A DNA stretch of 64,000 nt, taken from NCBI GenBank assembly GCA_016707605.1, contig JADJHJ010000006.1, positions 186,001-250,000 on the forward strand. The letters run 5' to 3'. The position numbers were made by a program, and so were the translations under genes. This document shows, one piece after another, positions 54,939 through 63,960 of the stretch (position 1 is the stretch's first letter; every line of letters begins with the position of its first letter). The DNA comes from Candidatus Promineofilum glycogenicum (GTDB lineage Bacteria > Chloroflexota > Anaerolineae > Promineifilales > Promineifilaceae). Under the pieces are notes generated by a model, which saw only the letters and a list, made by a program, of their open reading frames with translations, was not told where the DNA came from and did no database searches.

Positions 54939-56764
54939 ACGTCCAACTCCCCGGCCATATAGTCGAGCCAGGCCGACAGCGTCAGCAGCAGATTCACGGC
55001 GTAACTGCGCTTGTCGCCCCACGGATCGCGGCGGAAGTCGGCCAGCAGGGCGCGGACGGCGGCCACGTCAACGTGGTCGTGCAGGCGGCGGCCGGGGCGC
55101 AACAGCCAGTCGTCCAGTCCGGCCTGCCCGGCGGGGTTTAGGAACTGCACCTCCCAGTTGCGCTCGATGACCCGCTGCCCGGAGAGCAGCCGCGCCGCCT
55201 TGCCGGCCGCACGCCGCGCCAGATGGCCGGCGCTGAAGCCGCCGTCGTCAAACAGGTCGCGCCCCGTCTCCTGCCAGGGCACGCGGGCCAGATCGGGAGC
55301 GTAGCGCCGTAGATGGGCGATCTGTAGCCGTCGCCCGGCCACCAGCTCCGTCGGCACGGTGCCGAAGAAGTCGACCAGGCGCGTGTCGTAGAACGGCAGG
55401 CGCGGAAAGGCCGCCGACTGGAACATGCGCAGCGAGGCCGACACCGAGCGCGGGCCATACTGATCAATCTTCAGCGCCTTGATGGCGAAGTCGGGTTCGC
55501 CCAGCGGGCCAAGGCGGGCCAACTCGTCGGCGATCGTCGCTCGCAACCATTCTTCGGGAGCCTGGCCCAGGTGGGGCGCGGCGACGTGGCGCAACAGCCA
55601 GTCGCTGCCGACGCGGCGGAACTTGGCGTAGGCCACGGCCGGCAGATTGGCGGCCGGCGTATCGGCGGCCACGCCCATTGTGTCGTGGTACACGTCGCCC
55701 CAGTGGGCGGCAATCAGATAGTCGCTGTGGCGGGCGATCGCCTCGGCCACCGACGCCTGGCGCGACAGGGTGACTTCCTGGAACCCCTCGACGCCGGCCA
55801 GAACGCGGGGCAGGCTGGTGAAGAGGTAAGGGCGAATGGTGAAGGCGGTGAATGGCAGGCCACGCGCCGCCGCCACCTGCGTCGCCAGCCGCGTCTCGAT
55901 CGAGTTGGGCTGGTAGCCATAGGCGTAGGCCCACAAGCGCGGCGCGGGCGGGCCGTCAACGCCGATCGCGGCCACGGTCGAGCGCGAATCCAGCCCGCCG
56001 GAGATGGGCACGGCCACGCGCCCGCTGGCCGTCAGGTCGTCCATCACCGTCTGGAAGCGCTCGGCGTACTCGGCCAGTGTGTCTTCCGGCGAGCGGCGCT
56101 CGTCAACCGCCCGCTGCCACTGCCAGTAGCGCTCGGCCGACAGCAGCCGGCCCCGGCCGTCAAAGCGGTAGTGGCCGGCCGGGCGCAGGACGCGCACGTC
56201 GCGCAAAAAGGTGCGGTCGGCGGGGCAAAAGCTGAAACCGAAGAAGCCGGTCAGCGCCTCCCAGTCGAGGTCAGAGCCGGCCGCCGCGCCGGCCGTGGCC
56301 CGGAAGCAGGTGCCCAGCGCCGCGCGCCGGCCATCGCTGGCATAATAGGCGTGCAGGCTGGCGTGGCGGTTGGTCCAGACGTGCCACTCACCGGCCGCCG
56401 CGTCGTGGGCCAGCAGCAGGAAATGGCCGTTGAGCGTGTTGGGCGAGGCGTGGCCGGTGACCCCAGCCAGGGCGTCGGCCGCCGGCCATGCCGTGCCATA
56501 CAGCTCGCCCAGCAGCCAGCCCGACCAATCGCCCGCCGCCAGGCGGATGATGGGCGCGCCATGCCAGTCGGGGGCAAGCGGCGCTTCCCACAGCCGCCAG
56601 TCGTCGGCAGCGTCCGTCGTCGCCCAGGCCGCGCCGGGGCGGCGGGCGGGCGGCGTGGCCGTCGCGCCGAACGTCACCAGCACGTCGCCGATCCATTCGA
56701 CGCCGACCGGCCGGGGTTGCTCCGCCACGGGAGCAATAGTCATCTGGCCCAGGTGTGCGCTCAC
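54935..56764 (-). CDS. Asparagine-synthetase-like protein lacking the glutaminase Cys
   Basis: 609 residues, GTG start with GGAG 9 nt upstream. The C-terminal part has the ATP-pyrophosphatase loop SGGLDSRS near 251 and the GDVYHD-type segment of AsnB. The N-terminal part resembles a class II amidotransferase domain (NGHFLLLAHD, TNRHASLHAYYA) but the protein does not begin with Met-Cys, so it cannot hydrolyse glutamine in the usual way. It may use ammonia or an amine directly, as beta-lactam-synthetase-type relatives do. Second AsnB homologue in the locus. It overlaps the broken GT4 gene. Confidence 0.82.
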   Translation of the reverse strand: MSAHLGQMTIAPVAEQPRPVGVEWIGDVLVTFGATATPPARRPGAAWATTDAADDWRLWEAPLAPDWHGAPIIRLAAGDWSGWLLGELYGTAWPAADALAGVTGHASPNTLNGHFLLLAHDAAAGEWHVWTNRHASLHAYYASDGRRAALGTCFRATAGAAAGSDLDWEALTGFFGFSFCPADRTFLRDVRVLRPAGHYRFDGRGRLLSAERYWQWQRAVDERRSPEDTLAEYAERFQTVMDDLTASGRVAVPISGGLDSRSTVAAIGVDGPPAPRLWAYAYGYQPNSIETRLATQVAAARGLPFTAFTIRPYLFTSLPRVLAGVEGFQEVTLSRQASVAEAIARHSDYLIAAHWGDVYHDTMGVAADTPAANLPAVAYAKFRRVGSDWLLRHVAAPHLGQAPEEWLRATIADELARLGPLGEPDFAIKALKIDQYGPRSVSASLRMFQSAAFPRLPFYDTRLVDFFGTVPTELVAGRRLQIAHLRRYAPDLARVPWQETGRDLFDDGGFSAGHLARRAAGKAARLLSGQRVIERNWEVQFLNPAGQAGLDDWLLRPGRRLHDHVDVAAVRALLADFRRDPWGDKRSYAVNLLLTLSAWLDYMAGELDV

Positions 56765-56787
56765 GGTCGTTCCATCTCCTGCCCGGT

Positions 56788-57993
56788 CTAGGGCGTCTCT
56801 CCCTCGCCGGCCAGCGCGGCCAGCGCTTCCTGGGCGGCGCTGTTGTCCGGCTCCAGGGCCAGGACGCGCTCATAGGCGGCGCGGGCCTGGATTGTCTGGC
56901 CCGTGTGGGCAAAGAAACGCGCCGCCGCCAGATGGACGCCAGCGTCGTCGGGGCGTAGAGCCATCGCCCGCTCATAGGCCACGACGGCCCGCGCGGCGTC
57001 GTCGGCGTCGGCCGCCGCCGTGGCCAGGCTCAGCCAGTACTCCACCGCCGCCGGGGCCAAGGCGGTAGCCCGCTCCAGGTGGGCGACCGCTTCCTGGGCG
57101 CGCCCGCGCTGCATGGCCAGCTCACCGCGCCGCCCCCAGGCGTAGGCGTCGTCCGGCCGCTGCTGCAACAGGCGGGCATACCACCCATCGGCGGCCAGCG
57201 GATCGCCGGCAGCCTGGGCCGTGTCGGCCAGTGCCAGGTATAGCTCGCGCTGGAACGGGTAGCGATCCAGCCCCGTGCGCAGCACGGCGTCGGCTTCGTC
57301 CAGCCGGCCAAGGGTAAGATAAGCCATACCCAACTGGTAGTACGTGTCGGCCAGGGGTTGGGGCTGAATGGCCAGCAGCCCTTCATAGACCGCGACCGTC
57401 TCGCCCAGACGCCGGGCGTGGTAATAGGCGCGGCCCAACCGCTCCCAGGCGGCCAGCAGCGTCGGGTCGGCGGCGCGCGCCAGGTCAAAGTAGAGGATGG
57501 CGTCGTCGTCGCGTCCGGCCTCGTCGGCGGCCAGCCCCTGATTTAGCCAGTAGGGCGCGGTGGCCGCCGCGCCGCCGCAGACGGCCTTGGCCTCATCCAC
57601 GCGCCCTTGTTCCACAAGCAGCCGGCAGGCGGCGAAGCGGGACAGCTCGTCGCCGGCCACATCGCTTCGCAGCCAGTGCTCGGCCAGTTCTATGTCGCCC
57701 TGCTGGTATGCCATTGCGCCCAGCGCCCGCGCCTGCAGTGGGTTGTCGGCCGTCAAGCCACCGACCGCCACGGCCCGGCCCGCGGCCACGCGCATGGCGT
57801 CAATGAGGAACGGCCGGTTGGCCCAATTACGCCGCGCCACTGCGTTTAGCTCCCCGCCGCGCGCCAGCAACGTCGCTACCAGTATGATGACCGGTAGCAA
57901 CGTCAGCAGCCGCACGATTGGGCGACAACGCGCCGAGCGGGCGTCCGCCGCCGGGGGCGACTCCTCGGCCGGGGTCATGGCGTCCTTCTTCAT
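56788..57993 (-). CDS. TPR-repeat membrane-anchored protein
   Basis: 401 residues. A cytoplasmic N-terminus is followed by one TM helix near 24-47 (LLTLLPVIILVATLLARG) and about eight TPR repeats (AYYHARRLGETVAVYEGLLA, YYQLGMAYLTLGRLDEADAV, GRAQEAVAHLERATALAP). Such proteins scaffold polysaccharide enzymes or secretion partners. No catalytic domain. ATG 57993 is used; GTG 58002, with AGAGAG upstream, is an alternative. Confidence 0.8.
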   Translation of the reverse strand: MKKDAMTPAEESPPAADARSARCRPIVRLLTLLPVIILVATLLARGGELNAVARRNWANRPFLIDAMRVAAGRAVAVGGLTADNPLQARALGAMAYQQGDIELAEHWLRSDVAGDELSRFAACRLLVEQGRVDEAKAVCGGAAATAPYWLNQGLAADEAGRDDDAILYFDLARAADPTLLAAWERLGRAYYHARRLGETVAVYEGLLAIQPQPLADTYYQLGMAYLTLGRLDEADAVLRTGLDRYPFQRELYLALADTAQAAGDPLAADGWYARLLQQRPDDAYAWGRRGELAMQRGRAQEAVAHLERATALAPAAVEYWLSLATAAADADDAARAVVAYERAMALRPDDAGVHLAAARFFAHTGQTIQARAAYERVLALEPDNSAAQEALAALAGEGETP

Positions 57994-58013
57994 TCCAGCG
58001 TTCACAATGCTCT

Positions 58014-58847
58014 CTAGAGGCCCTCGGTCGGCAACGTCGCCAACTCGCCCAGCAGCGGCGACTCGCACGGGCAGAGTAGCACGTGGCACCGGCCGCGGTC
58101 GGCGAAGACGGCCGGGTCGGTGACGACCGACTTAGTACGCAGGTAGACCAGACAGTAGCCCGGCGGCTCCAGTTGCTCCAGCAGGCGCGCCGCCGTGCCG
58201 GCCACGGTGATGTCGTTCCAGGTGTGGAGTTCGACGAACAGCAGCGGCCGCACGGTGGCCATCGTCCGCGCCAGCCCGGCGATCACCTGCAGCTCGGCCC
58301 CTTCCACGTCGATCTTGATGAAGTCCGGAGCCAGCTCCTCCTGGGCCACGAAGTCGTCCAGAGCCAGCGTCACCTTGCGCAGCGGCCGGTGGTGCGCCAG
58401 GTAGCCGGGGATGATCGAGGCGCTGCCGGAGGCCGCGTCGCCGTAGAAGTCGAGGGTCAGGCCGGAGCGCTCAGCGATGAGGGCATTGACGACCAAGACG
58501 CGCCCGGCCAGTTGGTTGAGAGCGGCGTTGTCGCGGATAAGAGTGCAGCCCTTCTCCGACGCCTCGAAGGCGACCAGGCGGCCGTCGGGGCGCATTGCCT
58601 CGGCCATGACCAGCGCCGTCAGGCCGACGTTGGCCCCCACGTCGAGAATGCAGCCCTTGTCGCGGGCCAGATGTTGCAGCAGAAAGTAGTCGCGGTCGCC
58701 GCTGTCGCTCGGCCGCGCCTCGCTGCGCACCCGGAAGCGCACGCCCAGCAGGGTGACTTCGGTCGCCGGCCGCAGGGCGCGATAGACGGAGGCCGTCACC
58801 GCCCGCCAGTTCCCACTCCCAACTGTTCCCAAGTCTGATTTGATCAT
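58014..58847 (-). CDS. FkbM-family methyltransferase
   Basis: 277 residues. SAM-binding motif ILDVGANVGLTALVMAEA near 68-85, the FkbM signature DFIKIDVEGAELQVI near 190, and a C-terminus rich in Cys. It likely O-methylates a sugar of the exported polymer. Start ATG 58847 has GGAG 8 nt upstream. Its neighbours are asnB upstream and the TPR gene downstream. Confidence 0.88.
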   Translation of the reverse strand: MIKSDLGTVGSGNWRAVTASVYRALRPATEVTLLGVRFRVRSEARPSDSGDRDYFLLQHLARDKGCILDVGANVGLTALVMAEAMRPDGRLVAFEASEKGCTLIRDNAALNQLAGRVLVVNALIAERSGLTLDFYGDAASGSASIIPGYLAHHRPLRKVTLALDDFVAQEELAPDFIKIDVEGAELQVIAGLARTMATVRPLLFVELHTWNDITVAGTAARLLEQLEPPGYCLVYLRTKSVVTDPAVFADRGRCHVLLCPCESPLLGELATLPTEGL

Positions 58848-58863
58848 TGTCGGACTCCACTAC

Positions 58864-60756
58864 CTAAAGACTAGTCGTCACGGCGGCCACGGCCGGATCG
58901 CCCGCCGTAGCCGGCCGGAAGTGCCGGTCATGCCACAGAGCCAGGCTCAGAATAGTCCACAGGGCGCGACTCCAATCGGCGCGCCCGTTGACGTGTTCGG
59001 CCAACATCCGCTCCAACGCTCCCCCATCGAGCGGTTGGCCCAGCAACTCGCGCCGCCCGGCGAAGGTGTCGGCGAAAACCTCGCGCAGCGGCCCGCGCAG
59101 CCAGGTGGCCATCGGTATCTGGAAGCCGCGCTTGGCCAGCGTCGGCGCGGGCACGTGGCGGGCCAGCGCGTGGCGCAGCGGCAGCTTGCCCAGGCCGCCG
59201 GCCAGGTCGAGGCAGGAGCGCCAATCGACCCGCAGGGCCACGGCCAGCACCTCGCGGTCGAGCAGCGGCACGCGCACCTCCAGCGAGTTGGCCATGCTGG
59301 CCCGGTCGACCTTCAGCAAGACCATCGCCAGATGGCCGACAAACTCGTTCCAGCGCAACCATTGGGCCGTCTCGTCCGCCCGCCAGCCGTCGTAGCGGAA
59401 CAGGTCGAAGCCATCCGGCCAGCCGGGCGCGTCAGGGAACACGGCCGCCAGCCAGGCGGCGGGGATGCGCGTGTGCTTCTGGCGATACCAGTCGCCGATG
59501 TCGCGGGCGCGCAGGTTGGCGTGCGCCCGGCCGACGTTGAGGGCGCGCTTGGCCCCCCAGCGGGCGCTGCGCTGCCAGTACGGCTCGCGGAAGTCGGCGG
59601 CGGCGCGCAACACGCTGCCGAACCGCTCGGCGTAGCCCCAAAACAACTCGTCGCCGCCGTCGCCGGAGAGCATGACGGTCATGTCGCGCCGCGCCAGGTG
59701 GGAGACGAGCAGCGTGGGGAAGATGGAGTGGTCGGCCAGCGGTTCGCTGCACGCGCCGACGACGGTATCGAGCCAGTCGAGGGCGCGGTCGGGCGTGAAC
59801 TGCTCCAGCACGTGGTCGACGCCCAGTTGGCGGGCGTAGGCGGCGGCGTCGGCCGATTCGTCGGCGCTATCGCCGGCCGCGCCGATGGTGTAGGCCCGCA
59901 CCGGCCGGCCGCCGGCGCGCATCTCGGCCACGACCAGCGGCGAGTCGATGCCGCCGGACAGGAACGCCCCCAGGGGCACGTCGCTGACCATCTGGCGGCG
60001 CACGGCGTCGCTTACGGCGGCGCTCACCGCCTCGTAGGCCGCCGCGCCGCGCAGGTCAGGGGCGCGATAGACGGGGAAGTCGGTATAGGTCGCCTGCTCG
60101 ATGCGCCCGTCGGCGGCGACGCTTAACCACGCCCCGGCCGGCAACATATGAGTGCCTTCCAGCAGGGCGTAGGGCGCGGGGATGTAGCCCAGGCGCAGGT
60201 AAAGCCCCAGCCCATCGGCCGACACCGGCCGGCCGGCGGCCCAGGGGTGGTGCATGATCTGATCGTACTGCGAGGCGAAGAACACGCCGCCGTCGCCCCG
60301 TAGGTAGTAGAGCGGCTTGATGCCGGCGTGGTCGCGGGCCAGCAGCAGGCGACGCTCACGGCGGTCGTAGAAGCCGAGGGCGAACATGCCGTTGAAGCGG
60401 TCGAGGGCGGCTGTGCCCCAATGGGCCAGGGCGTGCAGGACAACTTCGGTGTCGCCGCTGGAGCGGAAGGCGACGCCGGCCCGCTCCAACTCGCCGCGCA
60501 ACTCGCGGTAGTTGTAGACCTCACCGTTGAAGACCAGGGCGAAGCGGCCGTCGGGGGTCAGCATCGGTTGGTGGCCGGCGGGCGACAGGTCGAGGATGGC
60601 CAGGCGGCGGAAGGCCAGCCAGGCGCGGTCGCCATCGTGCCAGCGCCCGGCGTCGTCCGGCCCGCGCCGGGCCATCAGCGCGCTCAGACGGGCGACAGTC
60701 GCCTCGTCCCGCCCCGCCCCGTCACCAAACTGAAACTCACCACAAATGCCGCACAT
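58864..60756 (-). CDS. asnB: Asparagine synthase (glutamine-hydrolysing) family
   Basis: 630 residues. Met-Cys start (MCGICGEF) gives the N-terminal nucleophile of the class II glutaminase domain, with RRLAILDLSPAGHQPM and FNGEVYNYRELR. The synthetase domain has SGGIDSPL near 268 and SGDGGDELFWGY. Homologues in surface-glycan loci often amidate uronic acids or sugars rather than making asparagine, so the role here is open. It sits between a methyltransferase and FkbM. Confidence 0.9.
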   Translation of the reverse strand: MCGICGEFQFGDGAGRDEATVARLSALMARRGPDDAGRWHDGDRAWLAFRRLAILDLSPAGHQPMLTPDGRFALVFNGEVYNYRELRGELERAGVAFRSSGDTEVVLHALAHWGTAALDRFNGMFALGFYDRRERRLLLARDHAGIKPLYYLRGDGGVFFASQYDQIMHHPWAAGRPVSADGLGLYLRLGYIPAPYALLEGTHMLPAGAWLSVAADGRIEQATYTDFPVYRAPDLRGAAAYEAVSAAVSDAVRRQMVSDVPLGAFLSGGIDSPLVVAEMRAGGRPVRAYTIGAAGDSADESADAAAYARQLGVDHVLEQFTPDRALDWLDTVVGACSEPLADHSIFPTLLVSHLARRDMTVMLSGDGGDELFWGYAERFGSVLRAAADFREPYWQRSARWGAKRALNVGRAHANLRARDIGDWYRQKHTRIPAAWLAAVFPDAPGWPDGFDLFRYDGWRADETAQWLRWNEFVGHLAMVLLKVDRASMANSLEVRVPLLDREVLAVALRVDWRSCLDLAGGLGKLPLRHALARHVPAPTLAKRGFQIPMATWLRGPLREVFADTFAGRRELLGQPLDGGALERMLAEHVNGRADWSRALWTILSLALWHDRHFRPATAGDPAVAAVTTSL

Positions 60757-60789
60757 CTTTATTTCCGTCTTGTCCCTAATCCCTAATCC

Positions 60790-61584
60790 CTACTTCGTAG
60801 CCACAGTGAGCAACATATGCCCATCCCGCCCGCCGCCCAGCCGCCGCACCAGCCCGCGCCAGGCCGCGCTGCCGCGCCGGTCATAGAGCCAGCGGTATGG
60901 CCCGACCTCTTCCAGCAACAGGCGATGGATGTAGAGCGGCCGGCTGTAGTTGACGGCAAAGCCGGCGGCGCGCACGAACGACTCGAACTCCGCCGCGGTG
61001 AAGCCATACTGGAAGAACGGCGGCCGGGGCGGCGCGGACTCGTAGCGGCCCAACCGCCCCCTGGCCCGGCGCAGCGGCCCCAGGTAGGGCACGGTGATGA
61101 TCAGCTTGCCGCCCGGCCGCAACACACGGTAGGCTTCGGCCAGAAACGGCTCCGGCCCGGCCTGGCGGTGCTCCACGACGCCAAAGGAGAGGTAGGAGGC
61201 GTAGGTATCGTCGGGGCAGTCGAGGGCCAGCGCGTCGCCATAGCAGACCGGCAATTGGGGATAGACGCGGTTGACCAGGGCCACCAGCTCGCGCGAATAC
61301 TCGATGCCCTCCACGTCCAGCCCGGCGGCGCGCAGCGCGGCCACCCAGTAGCCCGCGCCGCAACCCGCCTCCAGATGGCGGCCGTCGCGGCTCATCTCGG
61401 CCAGCAGCGGCCGGCCCAGTTCGTCGGCGGCCAGGTCGAGCGCCTCGGCCCCGCGGTAGTAGGCCGCGTTCACCTTCGACTCCCAGTAGTCGGCCCAGAA
61501 CGCCTCGTCGGCCTCTTCGGCGTGCCAGCGCATGCGGCCGTCGGCCATGGTGCGCTGATGGGCCAGCCAGTAGAATTTAGCCAT
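60790..61584 (-). CDS. Class I SAM-dependent methyltransferase
   Basis: 264 residues. Motif I HLEAGCGAGYWVAALRAAG near 89-107, then SFGVVEHRQAGPEPFLAEAY and VLRPGGKLIITVPYLG typical of Methyltransf_11. A C-terminal Arg-rich, Tyr-containing tail follows. It likely acts on a sugar or lipid of the polymer. Its start overlaps the end of the Wzt gene by eight bases. A short run of CCCTAAT words fills the 33-nt gap after its stop. Confidence 0.85.
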   Translation of the reverse strand: MAKFYWLAHQRTMADGRMRWHAEEADEAFWADYWESKVNAAYYRGAEALDLAADELGRPLLAEMSRDGRHLEAGCGAGYWVAALRAAGLDVEGIEYSRELVALVNRVYPQLPVCYGDALALDCPDDTYASYLSFGVVEHRQAGPEPFLAEAYRVLRPGGKLIITVPYLGPLRRARGRLGRYESAPPRPPFFQYGFTAAEFESFVRAAGFAVNYSRPLYIHRLLLEEVGPYRWLYDRRGSAAWRGLVRRLGGGRDGHMLLTVATK

Positions 61585-62908
61585 CGCTGCGATTACTCCC
61601 GTTCAGCCCGTGGCTCGCGTCGCCGTGGGGCGTCACCGTCCAGTCGCCCAGCGGGGCGACCGCGCCGGGGAAGTCCACGTCCGTCTCGCGCCCGCCGCCC
61701 AGATTGAGCCGCAGCCGCACGTCCCCCTTGCTCAGCCAGCGCAGGCGGTGGAGGCCGGCCACGACCTCGAAGAAGTAGTGGCCCGACGGCAGCACGCCGC
61801 CGGGTAGGCGCAAGACCGACTCATAGCTGCCCGGCTGGCGCTCGCCCAGCCCGGCCGACAGCATGTCGTAGGTGCGAAAGAGGTTGGCCCCGTCGCCGGC
61901 CACGACGTTGAACCCCAGCAGCAGATTGCGCACCGGCCGCAGCACGTCGTAGTGGAGATGAATCTCGAACGGCCGGCCGCGGTCGAGCCACTCGCCGGCC
62001 GGCGCGCCGTTCTGGGTCACGCTCAGCCGGTTGAGGCACAACTCGTCGCCCAACCGCACGGCCGACGGCAGCGACGCCGCGGCGGCGTGGCTCAGGTATT
62101 GGGCCACGACGGCCGGCGGCGCGCCATCGGCGGCCAACCGCCCGCCCTCGAACAGCAGCGCCCGGCCGCAAAGCTGCTGGATGACCTGCATGTTGTGGCT
62201 GACCAGCAGCACGGTGCGCCCCGTCTGGGCGATGCCGTCCATGGCCCGCAGGCACTTCTCCTGGAAGGCGGCGTCGCCCACGGCCAGCACCTCGTCCACC
62301 AGCAGAATCTCCGACTGGAGATGGGCCGAGACGGCGAAGGCCAGCCGCACGCGCATCCCGCTGGAGTAGCGCTTCACCGGCGTGTCGATGAACTTCTCGA
62401 CCTCGGAGAAGGCGACGATCTCGTCGAAGCGGCGATCCACTTCGCCCTTGCGCATGCCGAGAATGGTGCCGTTGAGGTAGACGTTCTCGCGGCCGGTCAG
62501 TTCGGGGTGGAAGCCGGTGCCGACTTCCAGCAGGCTGCTGACGCGGCCGTTGAGCGTCACCCGGCCGCGCGTCGGCGGGGTGATGCGCGACAGGATCTTC
62601 AGCAGGGTGCTCTTGCCCGCGCCGTTGCGGCCGATCAGCCCCACTACTTCGCCGGGGGCGACCTGGAACGATACGTCGCGCAAGGCCCACAGCACGTCCG
62701 GCGCGTCGTCGTCGCTGACGTCGCTCAACCGCCGCAACTGGCGCAGGTTGTTCAGCGGCGCGCTGACCAGGGCCAGGACCGATTGCAGCAGCGTATCGCG
62801 GCTCTGCTCGCGCAGGCCGATGTGGTACTGCTTGGCCACCCCCTCGGCGACGATGGCCGCGTCTGGTTCAGGATGGCTATTCGCCTGTCCGTTACTACTC
62901 AGCTTCAT
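61577..62908 (-). CDS. wzt: Polysaccharide ABC exporter ATPase (Wzt-type) with C-terminal binding domain
   Basis: 443 residues. ATPase part: Walker A GRNGAGKS at 93-100, YSSGMRVRLAF as signature and LLVDEVLAVGD as Walker B, typical of the TagH/Wzt subgroup. A C-terminal beta domain of about 150 residues (Wzt_C-like) could recognise the terminal modification of the glycan, which fits the nearby methyltransferase. It works with the Wzm permease immediately upstream. Confidence 0.92.
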   Translation of the reverse strand: MKLSSNGQANSHPEPDAAIVAEGVAKQYHIGLREQSRDTLLQSVLALVSAPLNNLRQLRRLSDVSDDDAPDVLWALRDVSFQVAPGEVVGLIGRNGAGKSTLLKILSRITPPTRGRVTLNGRVSSLLEVGTGFHPELTGRENVYLNGTILGMRKGEVDRRFDEIVAFSEVEKFIDTPVKRYSSGMRVRLAFAVSAHLQSEILLVDEVLAVGDAAFQEKCLRAMDGIAQTGRTVLLVSHNMQVIQQLCGRALLFEGGRLAADGAPPAVVAQYLSHAAAASLPSAVRLGDELCLNRLSVTQNGAPAGEWLDRGRPFEIHLHYDVLRPVRNLLLGFNVVAGDGANLFRTYDMLSAGLGERQPGSYESVLRLPGGVLPSGHYFFEVVAGLHRLRWLSKGDVRLRLNLGGGRETDVDFPGAVAPLGDWTVTPHGDASHGLNGSNRSDG

Positions 62909-62926
62909 AGCATCGTTGCGCCGCGC

Positions 62927-63775
62927 CTAGGCGACGTCGGCAAAGGTCACTTCCATGCGGCGGAAGTAGAATAAACCGGTGACGAAGATAATCGCGGCCG
63001 AAAGCGTGCCCACGCCCAGCATGTCCCAGGGCAGGGGGCCGGTGTTCAGCAGGGCCACGCGAAAGCCCTCGATGACGCCGACCATCGGATAGAGGCCGAA
63101 GAGCAGCCGGCCGGTCGGCCCGAAGCGCTCGCCGATGAGCGCCGCCGACCAGACGACCGGCGCGGCGTACATCAGGATTTGGGTCAGGAAGGGCATGGCG
63201 TGCTTCACGTCGCGGTACTGCACCGACATGGCCGCCAGCCACAGGGAGATGCCGGCCGTGGTCAGCATCATCAGGGCGATGAACAGGGGCAGAGCCAGCA
63301 GCCGCGGCGTCGGCGGCACGCGGAACCAGGCCATCAGGCCAAAGACGAGCACAAAAGAGATGGCAAAGTCGACCAGCTTGGAGAAGACGGGTGTCAGCGG
63401 GAAGATGAGGCGCGGAAAGTAGACCTTGGTCAGCATGTCGGTGTTGTTAACCAGGCTGAGCGCCCCGGCCGACAGCGCCGTGCTAAAGTAGAGCCAGGGC
63501 ACCAGCGCGGCGTAGCTGAACAGGGCGTAGGGCACGCCGTCGCTGTCCACCTGGGCCAGGCCGCCGAAGATGACGGTGAAGATGACCATGCTGAGCACCG
63601 GCCGCAGGATGGCCCAGCCGAAGCCCAGCACCGTTTGCTTGTAGAGCACCTTGATGTCGCGGTCGATGAGGAAGTAGAACAGGTCGCGGTATTCGCGCAG
63701 TTCGCGCCAATCAATAACCGCCCGGCGGTGGGCGGGTTCGATTACGATCGATTGCGGTTTGAGTTGTGTCGTCAT
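62927..63775 (-). CDS. wzm: Polysaccharide ABC exporter permease (Wzm-type)
   Basis: 282 residues, six TM helices of the ABC-2 family. Segments REYRDLFYFLIDRDIKVLYK near residue 26 and WLYFSTALSAGALSLVNNTD are characteristic. It moves undecaprenyl-linked glycan across the membrane with Wzt. First gene of the minus-strand locus. Its upstream 125 nt hold no clear promoter, only weak A/T-rich hexamers. Confidence 0.92.
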   Translation of the reverse strand: MTTQLKPQSIVIEPAHRRAVIDWRELREYRDLFYFLIDRDIKVLYKQTVLGFGWAILRPVLSMVIFTVIFGGLAQVDSDGVPYALFSYAALVPWLYFSTALSAGALSLVNNTDMLTKVYFPRLIFPLTPVFSKLVDFAISFVLVFGLMAWFRVPPTPRLLALPLFIALMMLTTAGISLWLAAMSVQYRDVKHAMPFLTQILMYAAPVVWSAALIGERFGPTGRLLFGLYPMVGVIEGFRVALLNTGPLPWDMLGVGTLSAAIIFVTGLFYFRRMEVTFADVA

Positions 63776-63898
63776 GCGCTTACTTCCCGGCGACTGTGGG
63801 CGTTCTGTGTCCCTATCAACTTACCATAGACAGGCGAATTATGTATGAATGGCTTGTGAAACAGCGGTGAAGTTTGCGTAAAAGCTGGCGACAGGCGG

Positions 63899-63926
63899 AT
63901 GACAGGCGTCCGTTGGCCACTATAAT
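63899..63926 (+). promoter_or_regulatory. Candidate promoter reading rightward out of the window
   Basis: ATGACA (63899-63904), a 16-nt spacer and perfect TATAAT (63921-63926). The start would be near 63933, 28 nt before ATG 63961. It is divergent from the wzm gene. Confidence 0.55.
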
Positions 63927-63960
63927 GAGTCTGATAGCCTCAGATCGCGGTGATACTCCT

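Noticed and set aside
55714..55959. Small open frames within the AsnB-like gene
   Set aside because: Frame-shadow products lying wholly inside a gene with clear ATP-pyrophosphatase motifs.
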